A stretch of 32,008 bases of DNA from NCBI GenBank assembly GCA_039819115.1, contig JBCBST010000025.1, positions 1 through 32,008 on the forward strand. The letters run 5' to 3'. Shown in pieces: positions 1 through 8,734 of this stretch. Source of the stretch: JBCBST01 sp039819115. GTDB lineage: Bacteria; Bacteroidota; Rhodothermia; Balneolales; Balneolaceae. A program made the position numbers and the translations under genes. Position 1 is the stretch's first letter; each line of letters begins with the position of its first letter. The notes beneath the pieces are model-generated. The model was given only the letters and a program-made list of their open reading frames with translations, ran no database searches and was not told the origin of the DNA.

Positions 1-1
1 G

Positions 2-2617
2 CTGGTAAACCGCACCAACATTGACCTGATCTACGATCCGGACCTGGTGCGTTCCATACCTGTATTTGTAGATATTCAGAACGGTACGGCCACTGAAATC
101 CTCCGGGCTATCCTTCGGGGAACTCCCTTCGATTTTATCATTTTATCGAGTGGTACCTACGTTATTACCGAGCGAAAAACTATAGCTGCCCGATATGGGC
201 GGTTTTTTGGGTATGTACTGGATGCCGAGACAGGTACTCCGATTTCAAATGCTACCATCTTATTAGCAGATGCTTCAAACAGCACCTTCACAAACCCGAA
301 TGGATTTTTTTCGGTGTCGCCTTTACTTGCCGGAGATTATCCTGTGGTATTCAGTTCACTGGGATACCAATCCCAATCGGCAACCATCAAAATTGAAGAA
401 AACAGTACTTCACAGGTTATCCGGTTAACCCCAAAACCCTTCCAGGCTGATCCCATTGTCATAGAAGCCACCCCTTCTCTGGGTTTAAACCAACTGGCGC
501 AGGGCGTTCCAATTTCCGGTTCCGATCAGATTCAACGATTAGCCTCTGAATCAGCCATACAGGGAACCAGTTTCTTTTCTGGTATCATTTTCAATCAAAG
601 TCAGCAAACGCTAAGTATTCAGGGTGGCGATCCCGGTAACTATCTAATGATGCTGGACGGAGTACCTATGTATGCATCCGGAACGCTGGGTGCCTCCATC
701 AGTGCCTTTAGTCCGTATGCCATTGATGAGGTTTCTATTCAAAAAGCCGGGTACGATGCCACCCACAGCGATGCATTGGACGGGTTGATCCAGTTTCGGC
801 AACATGCACCAAAAGGAGAACAACAAACTGCTCTTGTAAGCGCGCAGCCTAATAGTTTAAATGGTCAGTTCTCTACGGCTCTTCCGGGGGGATGGCGTTC
901 CACAGCCACTCTGCGGGTAAATCAACCGGGCAGGAATATGCCCCTGGGATTCCGGGACCAGTTGCAGGATTGGAACCGCCTGGACCCTTTGCTTCAAAAT
1001 TTTCTCATGGGCGAAAATGGGGATATCGCCCATTACAACCAGGCCAAGCAGGAACAGGAATTTGGTTTTTTTGATGGACACTTCACCTTTGAAAAGACTT
1101 CTGCTGATTTAGACCGGACCATTATTTCAGGCTATATCGGTTCCCAATCGTTTACCAGTCAGTTGCTTTCTGAACGATTAACGATCGCATCCGTGCAGCC
1201 AGGGTTTGTATACTCCCGGGAAGATATTGAACAGCAAACTGCTATGGCACAAGTCACCCATTTTCAGGTATTATCGGCCAAGGCAGATGCTCATATTCAG
1301 GGGTATGTATCATTCAGCAGTTCTGATAATCAGTACTTCATGCAAGGTAATGATAGTCTGCATCAGGCCGGGCATAGCAGCCGTCAGGCCTTCGATTTCT
1401 ATCAACAGCAGTACCGTCCGGACAACACATTAATCGATCAGCAGGAAACGCGGGAAGCAGGGGTTAAATCAAGCCTCACCTATTTTATGGACGCCCGAAC
1501 GAAGATCACGACCGGGCTTGATCTTCAATACATCGACTACTTGTTCGGGCTTAACGATTTGTTCTATTTCCCCACACAGAACCAATCCTCCGTGCTGCTG
1601 AGTTCTCTATACACCCAATCCCAATTCACATTAAGCAAACATGTTCGCTTTAGCGCCGGGTTTCGGTCAACGTTCAGTTCTGAGAATCAACAGGCCTATG
1701 TACAGCCCCGGTTTAACCTGACCATCGATACCGATCGTACCCTGCTTGGATACCATACCTTTTCAATCTCCGGGGGAGTGTACCGGCAGTTTATTCACCA
1801 GTTTGATGTAACTAATATTGGCCCAAGCGCCTTCCGTCCTTTTCATCGGTTTATTTTACCCGTAGATGCTTCTATACCCGTTCCGGTATCTTATCATCTG
1901 GCTGGCGGATGGACGGCATCACCGAGCGAACAAACCCGGTTTGAGACCGAAGTGTACTACAAATGGGAGCCCCAGAGCTACGAAATGAATATTCAACAGC
2001 TTCTTGCGGAACCGACCCAGGCATCAACCGCTCTTCAAGACCAGTCGCAGTTTCTCACGGAGGCCGAGACGTATTCCGTAGGTGGGGCTTTTTCAATCAC
2101 TCATACCTTTAACGAACCTCAGATTAAACTGCGATGGCTGAACCAGGTATCGATTTCCAGAAGAAGAAATGATGCTCGCTTTAACGGGAACTGGACCCAT
2201 ACCTTTTGGAGTGAGCCATTTTCTACCGCTGCCTTTCTGGATTGGAATATCTCAAAACGTGTTTCATTCCTTGCCAATGCCCGATGGACTCCCGTACGGT
2301 TTTGGGCATTTAACCATGCCTATTATGATTTTTTGACCACACACGGTACTACCGAAATAGCCGGCTTTGATTTTAACTCACCGGATAGTCAGCGACTCGA
2401 TCCGTTTTTTCGTGCGGATATTGGGGTTACCTATCGTATTCCAATTCGGAATTCTAACCTCAAAACACGGATCGATCTCCTGAACATCACCAACCGGCTG
2501 AACGAAACTCAGCGACTTCTTAACCCAATCTCGTCCAGTGGGAATACAGAATACGAAGTCATCAGCAGACGATTACCAGGCTTTATCCCATCTCTCTCCC
2601 TTCAGTTTGAGTTTTAA
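2..2617 (+). CDS. TonB-dependent outer-membrane receptor, 5' end outside window
   Basis: The frame is open from base 2, so the GTG at 47 is not the true start; the signal peptide and true start lie to the left. The first ~60 visible residues resemble an STN (secretin/TonB short N-terminal) domain (IDLIYDP, then EILRAIL and the YVI strand). Next come a carboxypeptidase-regulatory-like beta-sandwich (GYVLDAETGTPISNATI, then NGFFSVSPLLAGDY), a plug domain (QGGDPGNYLMMLDGVPMY) and a long beta-barrel ending in LQFEF with a terminal Phe, typical of barrel-assembly substrates. By family it imports a ligand across the outer membrane using TonB energy. An STN domain often means signalling to a FecR-type anti-sigma factor, but none is visible here. 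No SusD-like gene follows, so it is not an obvious SusCD pair. The substrate is unknown. The fasciclin lipoprotein begins 75 bases downstream (60 from an earlier possible ATG) and may be co-transcribed. Confidence 0.9.
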   Translation: MVNRTNIDLIYDPDLVRSIPVFVDIQNGTATEILRAILRGTPFDFIILSSGTYVITERKTIAARYGRFFGYVLDAETGTPISNATILLADASNSTFTNPNGFFSVSPLLAGDYPVVFSSLGYQSQSATIKIEENSTSQVIRLTPKPFQADPIVIEATPSLGLNQLAQGVPISGSDQIQRLASESAIQGTSFFSGIIFNQSQQTLSIQGGDPGNYLMMLDGVPMYASGTLGASISAFSPYAIDEVSIQKAGYDATHSDALDGLIQFRQHAPKGEQQTALVSAQPNSLNGQFSTALPGGWRSTATLRVNQPGRNMPLGFRDQLQDWNRLDPLLQNFLMGENGDIAHYNQAKQEQEFGFFDGHFTFEKTSADLDRTIISGYIGSQSFTSQLLSERLTIASVQPGFVYSREDIEQQTAMAQVTHFQVLSAKADAHIQGYVSFSSSDNQYFMQGNDSLHQAGHSSRQAFDFYQQQYRPDNTLIDQQETREAGVKSSLTYFMDARTKITTGLDLQYIDYLFGLNDLFYFPTQNQSSVLLSSLYTQSQFTLSKHVRFSAGFRSTFSSENQQAYVQPRFNLTIDTDRTLLGYHTFSISGGVYRQFIHQFDVTNIGPSAFRPFHRFILPVDASIPVPVSYHLAGGWTASPSEQTRFETEVYYKWEPQSYEMNIQQLLAEPTQASTALQDQSQFLTEAETYSVGGAFSITHTFNEPQIKLRWLNQVSISRRRNDARFNGNWTHTFWSEPFSTAAFLDWNISKRVSFLANARWTPVRFWAFNHAYYDFLTTHGTTEIAGFDFNSPDSQRLDPFFRADIGVTYRIPIRNSNLKTRIDLLNITNRLNETQRLLNPISSSGNTEYEVISRRLPGFIPSLSLQFEF

Positions 2618-2692
2618 AATGTAAAAGCACTAGTCATTGTAGTCAGGTCGGGTGTATACCTGTCATCTATTCATCAAATGAGACCTAACACA

Positions 2693-4405
2693 ATGAAAAA
2701 TAAATTCCTTTTACTTCTAACTCTTGCGCTATGCTCTTTCTTCACCTTCACCGCGTGTGATGATGACGACGATCCAGTAGCACCTGGAGAACTAACTATT
2801 TTTGAGGTAGCTGCTAACGATAACAACTTCAATACGCTTGCACAGGCGATTCGTGATGCCGGTTTACAGGCCGCACTCGAAGGCACAGGTCCTTTTACCG
2901 TGTTTGCACCAACCGATGCCGCGTTCGATAACCTACCCGATGGATTACTGGATGACCTTTCAGCAACACAACTTGCCGAAATCCTGCGGTATCATGTGAT
3001 TTCAGGACAAGCTATTGCTTCATCCCAATTAGAAGCCACTCAGGACGTACCTTCCCTTTTGGGTGAAGTTCTCCTGATTGATTCCGGCGACGGGGTAACG
3101 GTAAATAATCTGGCTACGGTGTCTACAGCAGACATTCCTGCTTCTAACGGAGTTATTCATGCCATAAACGAGGTTTTATTACCGGAGGCATACCGTGATA
3201 ACAACATCATCGATCAGGCTAAAGATCTGAATATCTTCACTACTCTTGTTAGTGCTGTTGAAGATGCCGGACTTACCACAACCTTGCAGTTCCGTGGAGA
3301 TTTTACGGTATTTGCACCAACCGATGCTGCCTTTGATCTGCTACCAGATGGCCTTCTGGCTTCCCTGACGCCGGCACAACTATCCGAAATTCTTCAATAC
3401 CACGTATTAAACGGAGAAGTAGCTTCTACTGCACTGGATCCTACCCAGGCACCTTCTACACTAACCGGCGAATCTGTATTCGTAACCAGAGAAGGAACTA
3501 ATGTTACCGTTAACCAGGCTTCTGTGGTCACTGCCGATGTGAATGTTACCAACGGGATTATCCATGCGATCGACCGCGTTCTGTTACCGGATGCATTCGG
3601 AACTGTAGTTGATGTAGCTGCCAAGCGCTACGACTTTGAAACACTGGTACAATCTGTAATTGACGCACAATTGGTTAATGACCTTTCAAACAGCATGGCT
3701 ACGTTAACTGTTTTCGCTCCAACCGATGATGCGTTCGATAACCTGCCAGCCGGACTGCTTGAAAACCTGACGGCAGATCAGCTACGAGAAGTGCTTCAGT
3801 ATCATGTACTTCCGGCAGAAGTTTTCGCGGGTGACCTGCAAGCGGAGCAAATGCCCGCTTCTCTCACGCAAGAGCCTGTATTTGTAACCCGTGATGCAGA
3901 AGGCAATGTAAATGTAAACGGTGCTCCGGCTGTAATACAGGCCGATCTGGATGCAAATAATGGAGTGGTTCATGCCATTAACCAGGTGATTCTACCCGAT
4001 GCTTTTGGTACCGTAGTTGATGCTGCTGCCAAGCGATATATGCTGTCTACGTTAGTAGGTGCTGTTATCGATGCTGGCCTTGACGATGATTTGTCTGCAT
4101 CCACAGAAAATGGCTTTACCATTTTCGCTCCAACCAATGCCGCTTTTGGTGAACTGGCTAGCGTCCCAACAGGCGAAGCCCTGATTAACGTGTTACAATA
4201 CCATGTTCTTCCCAACAGAGTACTATCCAGCCAGCTGAGCGCGACTCAAACGGTACCTACTCTGAATGGTGACTCGGTTACAGTAACCGTAGAGGACGGC
4301 ATAGTGCGTGTAAATGGAAGTGCGGTAGTTGGAACAGCTGATATTGTAGGTACAAATGGTGTAATTCACATCATTGACGAAGTACTGTTGCCACCAGCAA
4401 ACTAA
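2693..4405 (+). CDS. Lipoprotein with four fasciclin (FAS1) domains
   Basis: I chose the ATG at 2693 over the in-frame ATG at 2678 because it gives a compact signal peptide: MKNK, a Leu-rich core, then lipobox F-T-A-C with the lipidated Cys at residue 22. Five Asp residues follow the Cys directly. Four tandem FAS1 domains fill the rest, at roughly residues 35-165, 171-301, 307-437 and 443-570. Each has the TVFAPTDAAFD-type motif, a YHV motif and the NGVIHAI-type motif near its end. FAS1 proteins are extracellular or surface adhesion modules; the partner here is unknown. The acidic run after Cys resembles the lipoprotein export signal of Bacteroidota, suggesting display on the cell surface (inference). 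The junctions between repeats 2/3 and 3/4 are nearly identical at DNA level, a sign of internal duplication. A terminator follows at 4437. Confidence 0.92.
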   Translation: MKNKFLLLLTLALCSFFTFTACDDDDDPVAPGELTIFEVAANDNNFNTLAQAIRDAGLQAALEGTGPFTVFAPTDAAFDNLPDGLLDDLSATQLAEILRYHVISGQAIASSQLEATQDVPSLLGEVLLIDSGDGVTVNNLATVSTADIPASNGVIHAINEVLLPEAYRDNNIIDQAKDLNIFTTLVSAVEDAGLTTTLQFRGDFTVFAPTDAAFDLLPDGLLASLTPAQLSEILQYHVLNGEVASTALDPTQAPSTLTGESVFVTREGTNVTVNQASVVTADVNVTNGIIHAIDRVLLPDAFGTVVDVAAKRYDFETLVQSVIDAQLVNDLSNSMATLTVFAPTDDAFDNLPAGLLENLTADQLREVLQYHVLPAEVFAGDLQAEQMPASLTQEPVFVTRDAEGNVNVNGAPAVIQADLDANNGVVHAINQVILPDAFGTVVDAAAKRYMLSTLVGAVIDAGLDDDLSASTENGFTIFAPTNAAFGELASVPTGEALINVLQYHVLPNRVLSSQLSATQTVPTLNGDSVTVTVEDGIVRVNGSAVVGTADIVGTNGVIHIIDEVLLPPAN

Positions 4406-4436
4406 CAGCGAATTCTTTTAGAGCTAAATCCATCTT

Positions 4437-4468
4437 AAAAAGCCCGGTCTGAACGTCGGGCTTTTTTT
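4437..4468. terminator. Intrinsic terminator between convergent genes
   Basis: AAAAAGCCCG (4437-4446) pairs perfectly with CGGGCTTTTT (4457-4466) around a 10-base loop. A T run follows on the + strand and the matching A run precedes it, so it can work in both directions. It lies between the fasciclin gene stop (4405) and the stop of the convergent M42 peptidase gene (4489). Confidence 0.88.
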
Positions 4469-4488
4469 ATTTCATGTGTATTTGGCTT

Positions 4489-5568
4489 CTAACCAAACAC
4501 GCTAAACGTCTGGTCTTCCCGCATCGCAAGCACACTTTCCGCCATCAGGGTGATGAGACGTTGTACGTCTTCCATGTGGCAAATCTCCACTGGAGAATGC
4601 ATATATCTTAAGGGAAGAGAAATCAAAGCGCTCGGAATACCAGTTTGTTGGTAAAAAATACTATCCGTATCGGTTCCGGTACGTACTGAGGTAGCTTCGT
4701 GCTGAACCGTGAGCTCGTGGGTATTGCAGGTTTCTTCCAGAAATTCCACCACTTTAGGATGATTAGCGCCCCCGTGTTGAATGGTGGGTCCGCCTCCAAG
4801 CAATACACTCCCATGTTCTTTTTGATCGATACCCGGAGTATCCGTGGCATGGGTAACATCGGTAACCAATGCTACATCGGGCATAAACCGGTAGGCCATC
4901 ATTCGGGCTCCAAAGCCACCTACTTCTTCCTGAACCGAGTTCAAGGCTATCACATTAACCCTCAGGTCTTTTTTGCGTTCATGTAACTGCCGTAACGCTT
5001 CTGCAATGATAAAGCCCCCCATTCGATTATCAAGAGCCCTACCGGTTAAGATCTCGTCGTTAAGAAATTCCGGTTCAGTAGTGTATGTAATTGGGTCGCC
5101 AATTTGAATCAATTGCAACGCTTCCTCTTTGGATGTAACCCCGATATCCACATAAATCTCTTTCCATGCAGGCTGCTTTCCGCCTCCGTTTTTGTTGTCT
5201 TGCAAGTGGATGGCTGTATTTCCTGTAACTCCTACAACTTTACCCTTTTTGTTGTGTATGTACACTTTTTTGGCTCTTGCTATAGTAGAATCACTCCCAC
5301 CCAGTTTATTTACATACACATACCCCTGATCACTGATATGTTGTACAACCATTCCAATTTCATCACAATGTGCTTCCAGCATAACGGTGGCTACATCGCT
5401 GCTCACATTTAATTGCGCCGCGCATGAGCCGTAGGCATCGGTTACAACCTGGGTGCTGAATGCCTCCACATATGATTTCCAAACCTGAACACCAGAGGAT
5501 TCATAGCCTGTAGGACTTGGTGTTTGAAGTAATTCTTCCAAAAAAGCGCGAGAGGATTCAGTAAGCAT
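4489..5568 (-). CDS. M42 family metallo-aminopeptidase
   Basis: A 359-residue protein of normal M42 length (TET/glutamyl aminopeptidase/FrvX family; sometimes called endoglucanase M by old annotation). The expected two-metal ligand set is visible: H67 in EAHCDEIG, D180 in GRALDNRMGG, the pair E214-E215 in QEEVGGFG (E214 as general base), D237 in TDVTH and H324 in MHSPVE. By family it is a cytosolic, often dodecameric, exo-aminopeptidase that trims peptides left by other proteases. There is no signal peptide. It is transcribed alone, divergent from the thioesterase gene and convergent with the fasciclin gene. Substrate preference cannot be read from the sequence. Confidence 0.92.
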   Translation of the reverse strand: MLTESSRAFLEELLQTPSPTGYESSGVQVWKSYVEAFSTQVVTDAYGSCAAQLNVSSDVATVMLEAHCDEIGMVVQHISDQGYVYVNKLGGSDSTIARAKKVYIHNKKGKVVGVTGNTAIHLQDNKNGGGKQPAWKEIYVDIGVTSKEEALQLIQIGDPITYTTEPEFLNDEILTGRALDNRMGGFIIAEALRQLHERKKDLRVNVIALNSVQEEVGGFGARMMAYRFMPDVALVTDVTHATDTPGIDQKEHGSVLLGGGPTIQHGGANHPKVVEFLEETCNTHELTVQHEATSVRTGTDTDSIFYQQTGIPSALISLPLRYMHSPVEICHMEDVQRLITLMAESVLAMREDQTFSVFG

Positions 5569-5686
5569 AGTTCGGTGATAACGTGTTTGGTGTGATTTGG
5601 CTACGAATATACCAAATCGCAGAGCATTAAAGGCTTATTTTAGCTGTACATTTATCCGTACATTCGGCGCTAAACGATGATTTCTA
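5569..5686. promoter_or_regulatory. Divergent intergenic region, peptidase / thioesterase
   Basis: A 118-base gap separates two divergent starts, so it should hold a promoter for each. It contains the direct repeat GTACATT at 5646-5652 and 5658-5664, spaced 12 bases start to start, about 25-40 bases before the thioesterase ATG. This could be an operator or chance. I could not place convincing -35/-10 boxes. Confidence 0.3.
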
Positions 5687-6133
5687 ATGTTCAGACCTAC
5701 GTATTCAGACGACCTTTTTAAACGCTGGCATCCTATATCGGTTCGGTTCAGAGATCTGGACCCTCTTAATCATGTCAATAATGCTGCGTTTAACACCTAT
5801 TTTGAGGAGGCCCGTATCCATTTTCTGGCCGATGTAGCCGATATGGCTAATGGGTTTCGGGAAGGAAAAAGCTTTGTACTCGTTAAAGCAACCATTGAAT
5901 ATCTGAAACAAGTTACTTATCCGTCTGAGCTCCTTGTGGGTATGGGGATTTCGAAATTGGGTAACACCTCCGTAGAGGCTGTACAAGCGTTGTTTCATGC
6001 AGAGAACAAGGAATTGAAGGCCGTCGCATACACCACAGGGGTTTGGTTCGATGTTCAGCGTCAGCGGCCTACCCGCCTGCCAACTATTCCTGATGTGGAG
6101 CAGTACGTTATAGATCTTTCAAAACATGGATAA
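5687..6133 (+). CDS. Acyl-CoA thioesterase, hot-dog fold (4HBT/YbgC-like)
   Basis: A 148-residue single hot-dog domain, the usual length for the 4-hydroxybenzoyl-CoA thioesterase/YbgC/FadM group. The signature VRFRDLDPLNHVNN near residues 19-32 carries the catalytic Asp (D25 by alignment with the family DxD pattern) followed by H29-V30-N31. The family hydrolyses acyl-CoA or acyl-ACP thioesters in the cytosol; the acyl substrate cannot be decided from sequence. Its last codons overlap the ATG of the HD phosphohydrolase by 8 bases, so the two are probably translationally coupled. No strong Shine-Dalgarno sequence precedes the ATG. Confidence 0.87.
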   Translation: MFRPTYSDDLFKRWHPISVRFRDLDPLNHVNNAAFNTYFEEARIHFLADVADMANGFREGKSFVLVKATIEYLKQVTYPSELLVGMGISKLGNTSVEAVQALFHAENKELKAVAYTTGVWFDVQRQRPTRLPTIPDVEQYVIDLSKHG

Positions 6134-7376
6134 AAGCACACGCTATAAACTGTTTAACGACCCGGTACACGGATTCATCAGCATTCCTAAAGGGTTGATT
6201 CTCCGGCTTATTGACCATCCCTATGTTCAGCGGCTACGTAGAATTCGCCAACTCGGGTTAGGTTACCTGGTATTTCCAGGCGCAGAGCACTCCCGGTTTT
6301 CGCATGTGATTGGGGCCCTTGAACTTGGACAGCGGGTACTTTCTAATCTAAAAGAAAAAGACACCACCATCAGTCCCCAGGAATGGGAAGGTACTCTCAT
6401 TGCCATTTTACTTCACGATGTTGGGCATGGCCCCCTTTCTCATACCTTAGAACATACGTTATTGCGTGATTTCAATCACGAAATGATGAGCCTGGCCATC
6501 ATGAAGGAACTGAACAAAGAATATGATGGAGCTCTGGATACGGCCATATCCATTTTCACAAATACCTATAAAAAGGGATTTTTGCATCAGCTTATCTCCT
6601 CCCAACTGGATCTGGATCGTCTCGACTATCTTCGACGGGATAGTTTCTTCACAGGAGTCTCCGAAGGAACGGTAGGGATCAATCGTATCCTAAAAACGAT
6701 GCGGGTTCACAAGGGTAATATTGTGATCGAAAAAAAGGGTATTTACGCATTAGAAAACTACATCATTGCCCGTCGGTTAATGTATATGCAAGTTTATCTG
6801 CACAAAACGGTACTTAGCGCAGACGCTTTGCTCCGCAATATCTTTAAGCGGGTGCGTATGATCATCGATCAGGGTAAAGAACTCTCGTTTGCTTCACCTG
6901 CACTCCGGTACTTCCTCGTAGAACAGCCCTCTGCTTTGAAAAGCATCAGTAAGCAAATGATTCGTGAGTACACCGCTTTGGATGATCATGATGTGTATCT
7001 CAGCATTAAATTCTGGGCGCAGTCTCAAGATGAAGTATTGTCGTTACTGTGTAACCGGTTTTTAAATCGTTCTTTGTTCAGAACCACCTACCTGGATAGT
7101 GAACCCGATGAAGCGTTTAAACAAGAACTCTTTGAGAAAACCCGGGCGGTGTTAAAAGCACAGGGGCTCTCCCACTCGGATGACGTGCTTCCCTACTACT
7201 ACAGCTTTGATCGTAGTTATACCGAAGCCTATAAATTTGCCCAGGAGAGCATCTGGATACTGGAAGATGAGGAAGCCACTGAGTTTTCTAAAGCGGCGGA
7301 CACCCGGGTCATTTCAGCACTCACCCAACCTGTCATCAGGTACTATTGTGTGCATTTAAAAGAAATTGAGCTATAA
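6126..7376 (+). CDS. HD-domain phosphohydrolase (COG1078/dGTPase-related)
   Basis: A 416-residue cytosolic protein. The N-terminal motif DPVHGFI and the HSRFSH element (H55/H60), the HD doublet H97-D98 in LLHDVGHG, and D164/D167 in SSQLDLDRLDYLRRD form the metal-binding HD site. This arrangement is that of the COG1078 HD superfamily, relatives of dNTP triphosphohydrolases such as SAMHD1, rather than of (p)ppGpp hydrolases. Nucleotide hydrolysis is the likely activity; the actual substrate is unproven. The start overlaps the thioesterase stop in another frame (ATGGATAA), indicating one transcript. The gene converges on folA, with a small hairpin between their stops. Confidence 0.9.
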   Translation: MDKSTRYKLFNDPVHGFISIPKGLILRLIDHPYVQRLRRIRQLGLGYLVFPGAEHSRFSHVIGALELGQRVLSNLKEKDTTISPQEWEGTLIAILLHDVGHGPLSHTLEHTLLRDFNHEMMSLAIMKELNKEYDGALDTAISIFTNTYKKGFLHQLISSQLDLDRLDYLRRDSFFTGVSEGTVGINRILKTMRVHKGNIVIEKKGIYALENYIIARRLMYMQVYLHKTVLSADALLRNIFKRVRMIIDQGKELSFASPALRYFLVEQPSALKSISKQMIREYTALDDHDVYLSIKFWAQSQDEVLSLLCNRFLNRSLFRTTYLDSEPDEAFKQELFEKTRAVLKAQGLSHSDDVLPYYYSFDRSYTEAYKFAQESIWILEDEEATEFSKAADTRVISALTQPVIRYYCVHLKEIEL

Positions 7377-7406
7377 AAACCCGGTTGAACTAACTCAGCA
7401 CGGGTT
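7373..7406 (-). terminator. Probable intrinsic terminator of mgtE-thyA-folA
   Basis: On the minus strand AACCCG (7406-7401) pairs with CGGGTT (7383-7378) around a 17-base loop, and the 3' arm runs into further T residues (GGGTTTTTAT). It overlaps the folA stop codon. The stem is only 6 bp and the loop long, so this is a modest call. Confidence 0.45.
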
Positions 7407-7872
7407 ACATTCTCTCATACTCAAGAAACACTAATTCATCGCTCTCTCTTCTGGAAACTTCTTTCCAGATTACTCCTATTTCTTCCCGGTAGTCAGGAAA
7501 AAAGGTATCCCCGCGGTGCTGTTTTCTTACCAGCGTTACAATCATCCGGTCTGCCATTGTGATGGCTTGTCTGTACAGAATTCCTCCTCCGATGATGAAT
7601 ACCTCTTCGGTATTTGCCGACTCCAATGCCTCTTCAAGCGACTTAAAGGTGGCGACATTTTCATACGTTCTGGATCCGCTGAGCACGATGTTGGTACGTC
7701 CGGGCAGGGGCTTTTCTCCCAATTCTTCCCAAACTCCGCGTCCCATAATCATGGTTCCCCCCATGGTGGTCTCCTTAAAATGCTTCAGATCCTCCGGATA
7801 TTTCCAGGGTAATCCTCCCTCTTTTCCAATTACCATGTTTGGATCGTGTGCTACCACGATAGTCAGGATCAT
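7405..7872 (-). CDS. folA: Dihydrofolate reductase
   Basis: A 155-residue protein, normal length for bacterial DHFR. It shows the N-terminal strand IVVAHDPNMVIG, the LPW and PEDLKHFKETT segment (D28 takes the place of E. coli D27, the substrate proton relay), the MGRGVWEELG helix start and the cofactor motif FIIGGGILY. It reduces dihydrofolate to tetrahydrofolate with NADPH. It is translationally coupled to thyA by a 4-base ATGA overlap, a logical pairing because thymidylate synthase produces the dihydrofolate this enzyme recycles. It is the last gene of the mgtE-thyA-folA run. Confidence 0.97.
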   Translation of the reverse strand: MILTIVVAHDPNMVIGKEGGLPWKYPEDLKHFKETTMGGTMIMGRGVWEELGEKPLPGRTNIVLSGSRTYENVATFKSLEEALESANTEEVFIIGGGILYRQAITMADRMIVTLVRKQHRGDTFFPDYREEIGVIWKEVSRRESDELVFLEYERM

Positions 7873-8717
7873 ACGGCCACCTCAAATTTAATGGCTGGAT
7901 GGGGATTGTAATCCTCCAGGGTAAAATCCTCAAACGAGAGTTCATCAACCGGTTTGTTGGAAATTGTGAGCTTAGGCAAGGGTCGCTCCTCTCTGGTGAG
8001 TTGTTCCTTCAATCCATCCACATGATTTTCATAAATATGAGCATCCACAATGGTATGTGCAAAGATGCCGGGTTCTAATCCAACCTCCTGGGCCACGGCC
8101 ATCGTTAACGCCGAGTAACACGCCAGATTAAAAGGGATGCCCAGCGCCACATCACCGGAGCGTTGGGTTAGGTGACAGTTCAAACGCCCGTTCGCAACAT
8201 TAAAAATATACATCAAATGACAAGGTGGTAACGCCATTTCACTTAATAGCCCGGGATGCCAGGTACTTACAACAATCCGCCTGCTATTTGGATCCGTTTT
8301 CAGCATATCTATAGCACGCTGCACCTGGTCTACTTCGGTTCGTTCATAAAATTCTTTTTCAATAGCACCACCCGTTCCTTCCAGTTGAACCACTTCCTTT
8401 TTCAGAGAGGGAAATCTTCTCCAAAGTACGGGGTAGATCGGGCCTACATGGCCGCTTTCATCAGCCCAGGCATCCCATATATGACAGTCATTTTCGTCAC
8501 GTAGCCAGCGGATATGATCTTCTCCCCGCAAGTACCAGAGTAACTCCAGAATTACTGAGCGGAAATACACTTTTTTTGTGGTCAACAGAGGGAATCCCTC
8601 CGATAAATCAACTTTATAATATTCGGCAAAGCTGGATATGGTATCGGTTCCGGTACGGTTCTCTTTTCGAACTCCGTTGTCCAATACATTTCGAACCAAA
8701 TCGTGATAGGCTTTCAT
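7869..8717 (-). CDS. thyA: Thymidylate synthase
   Basis: A 282-residue ThyA-type enzyme, slightly longer than the 264-residue E. coli form. It makes dTMP from dUMP with methylene-tetrahydrofolate. Visible motifs are the phosphate-binding loop NRTGTDT (residues 20-26), the catalytic Cys C166 in LPPCHLMYIF, and the dUMP-binding segment QRSGDVALGIPFN. The insertion near residues 104-130 (KKEVVQLEGTGGAIEKEF) accounts for the extra length. The ATG lies 17 bases after the mgtE stop, and the TGA overlaps the folA ATG. The common family motif GPVYGKQWR reads GPIYPVLWR here, a mild variation. Confidence 0.97.
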   Translation of the reverse strand: MKAYHDLVRNVLDNGVRKENRTGTDTISSFAEYYKVDLSEGFPLLTTKKVYFRSVILELLWYLRGEDHIRWLRDENDCHIWDAWADESGHVGPIYPVLWRRFPSLKKEVVQLEGTGGAIEKEFYERTEVDQVQRAIDMLKTDPNSRRIVVSTWHPGLLSEMALPPCHLMYIFNVANGRLNCHLTQRSGDVALGIPFNLACYSALTMAVAQEVGLEPGIFAHTIVDAHIYENHVDGLKEQLTREERPLPKLTISNKPVDELSFEDFTLEDYNPHPAIKFEVAV

Positions 8718-8734
8718 AGTCTCCGGGTGATGAA

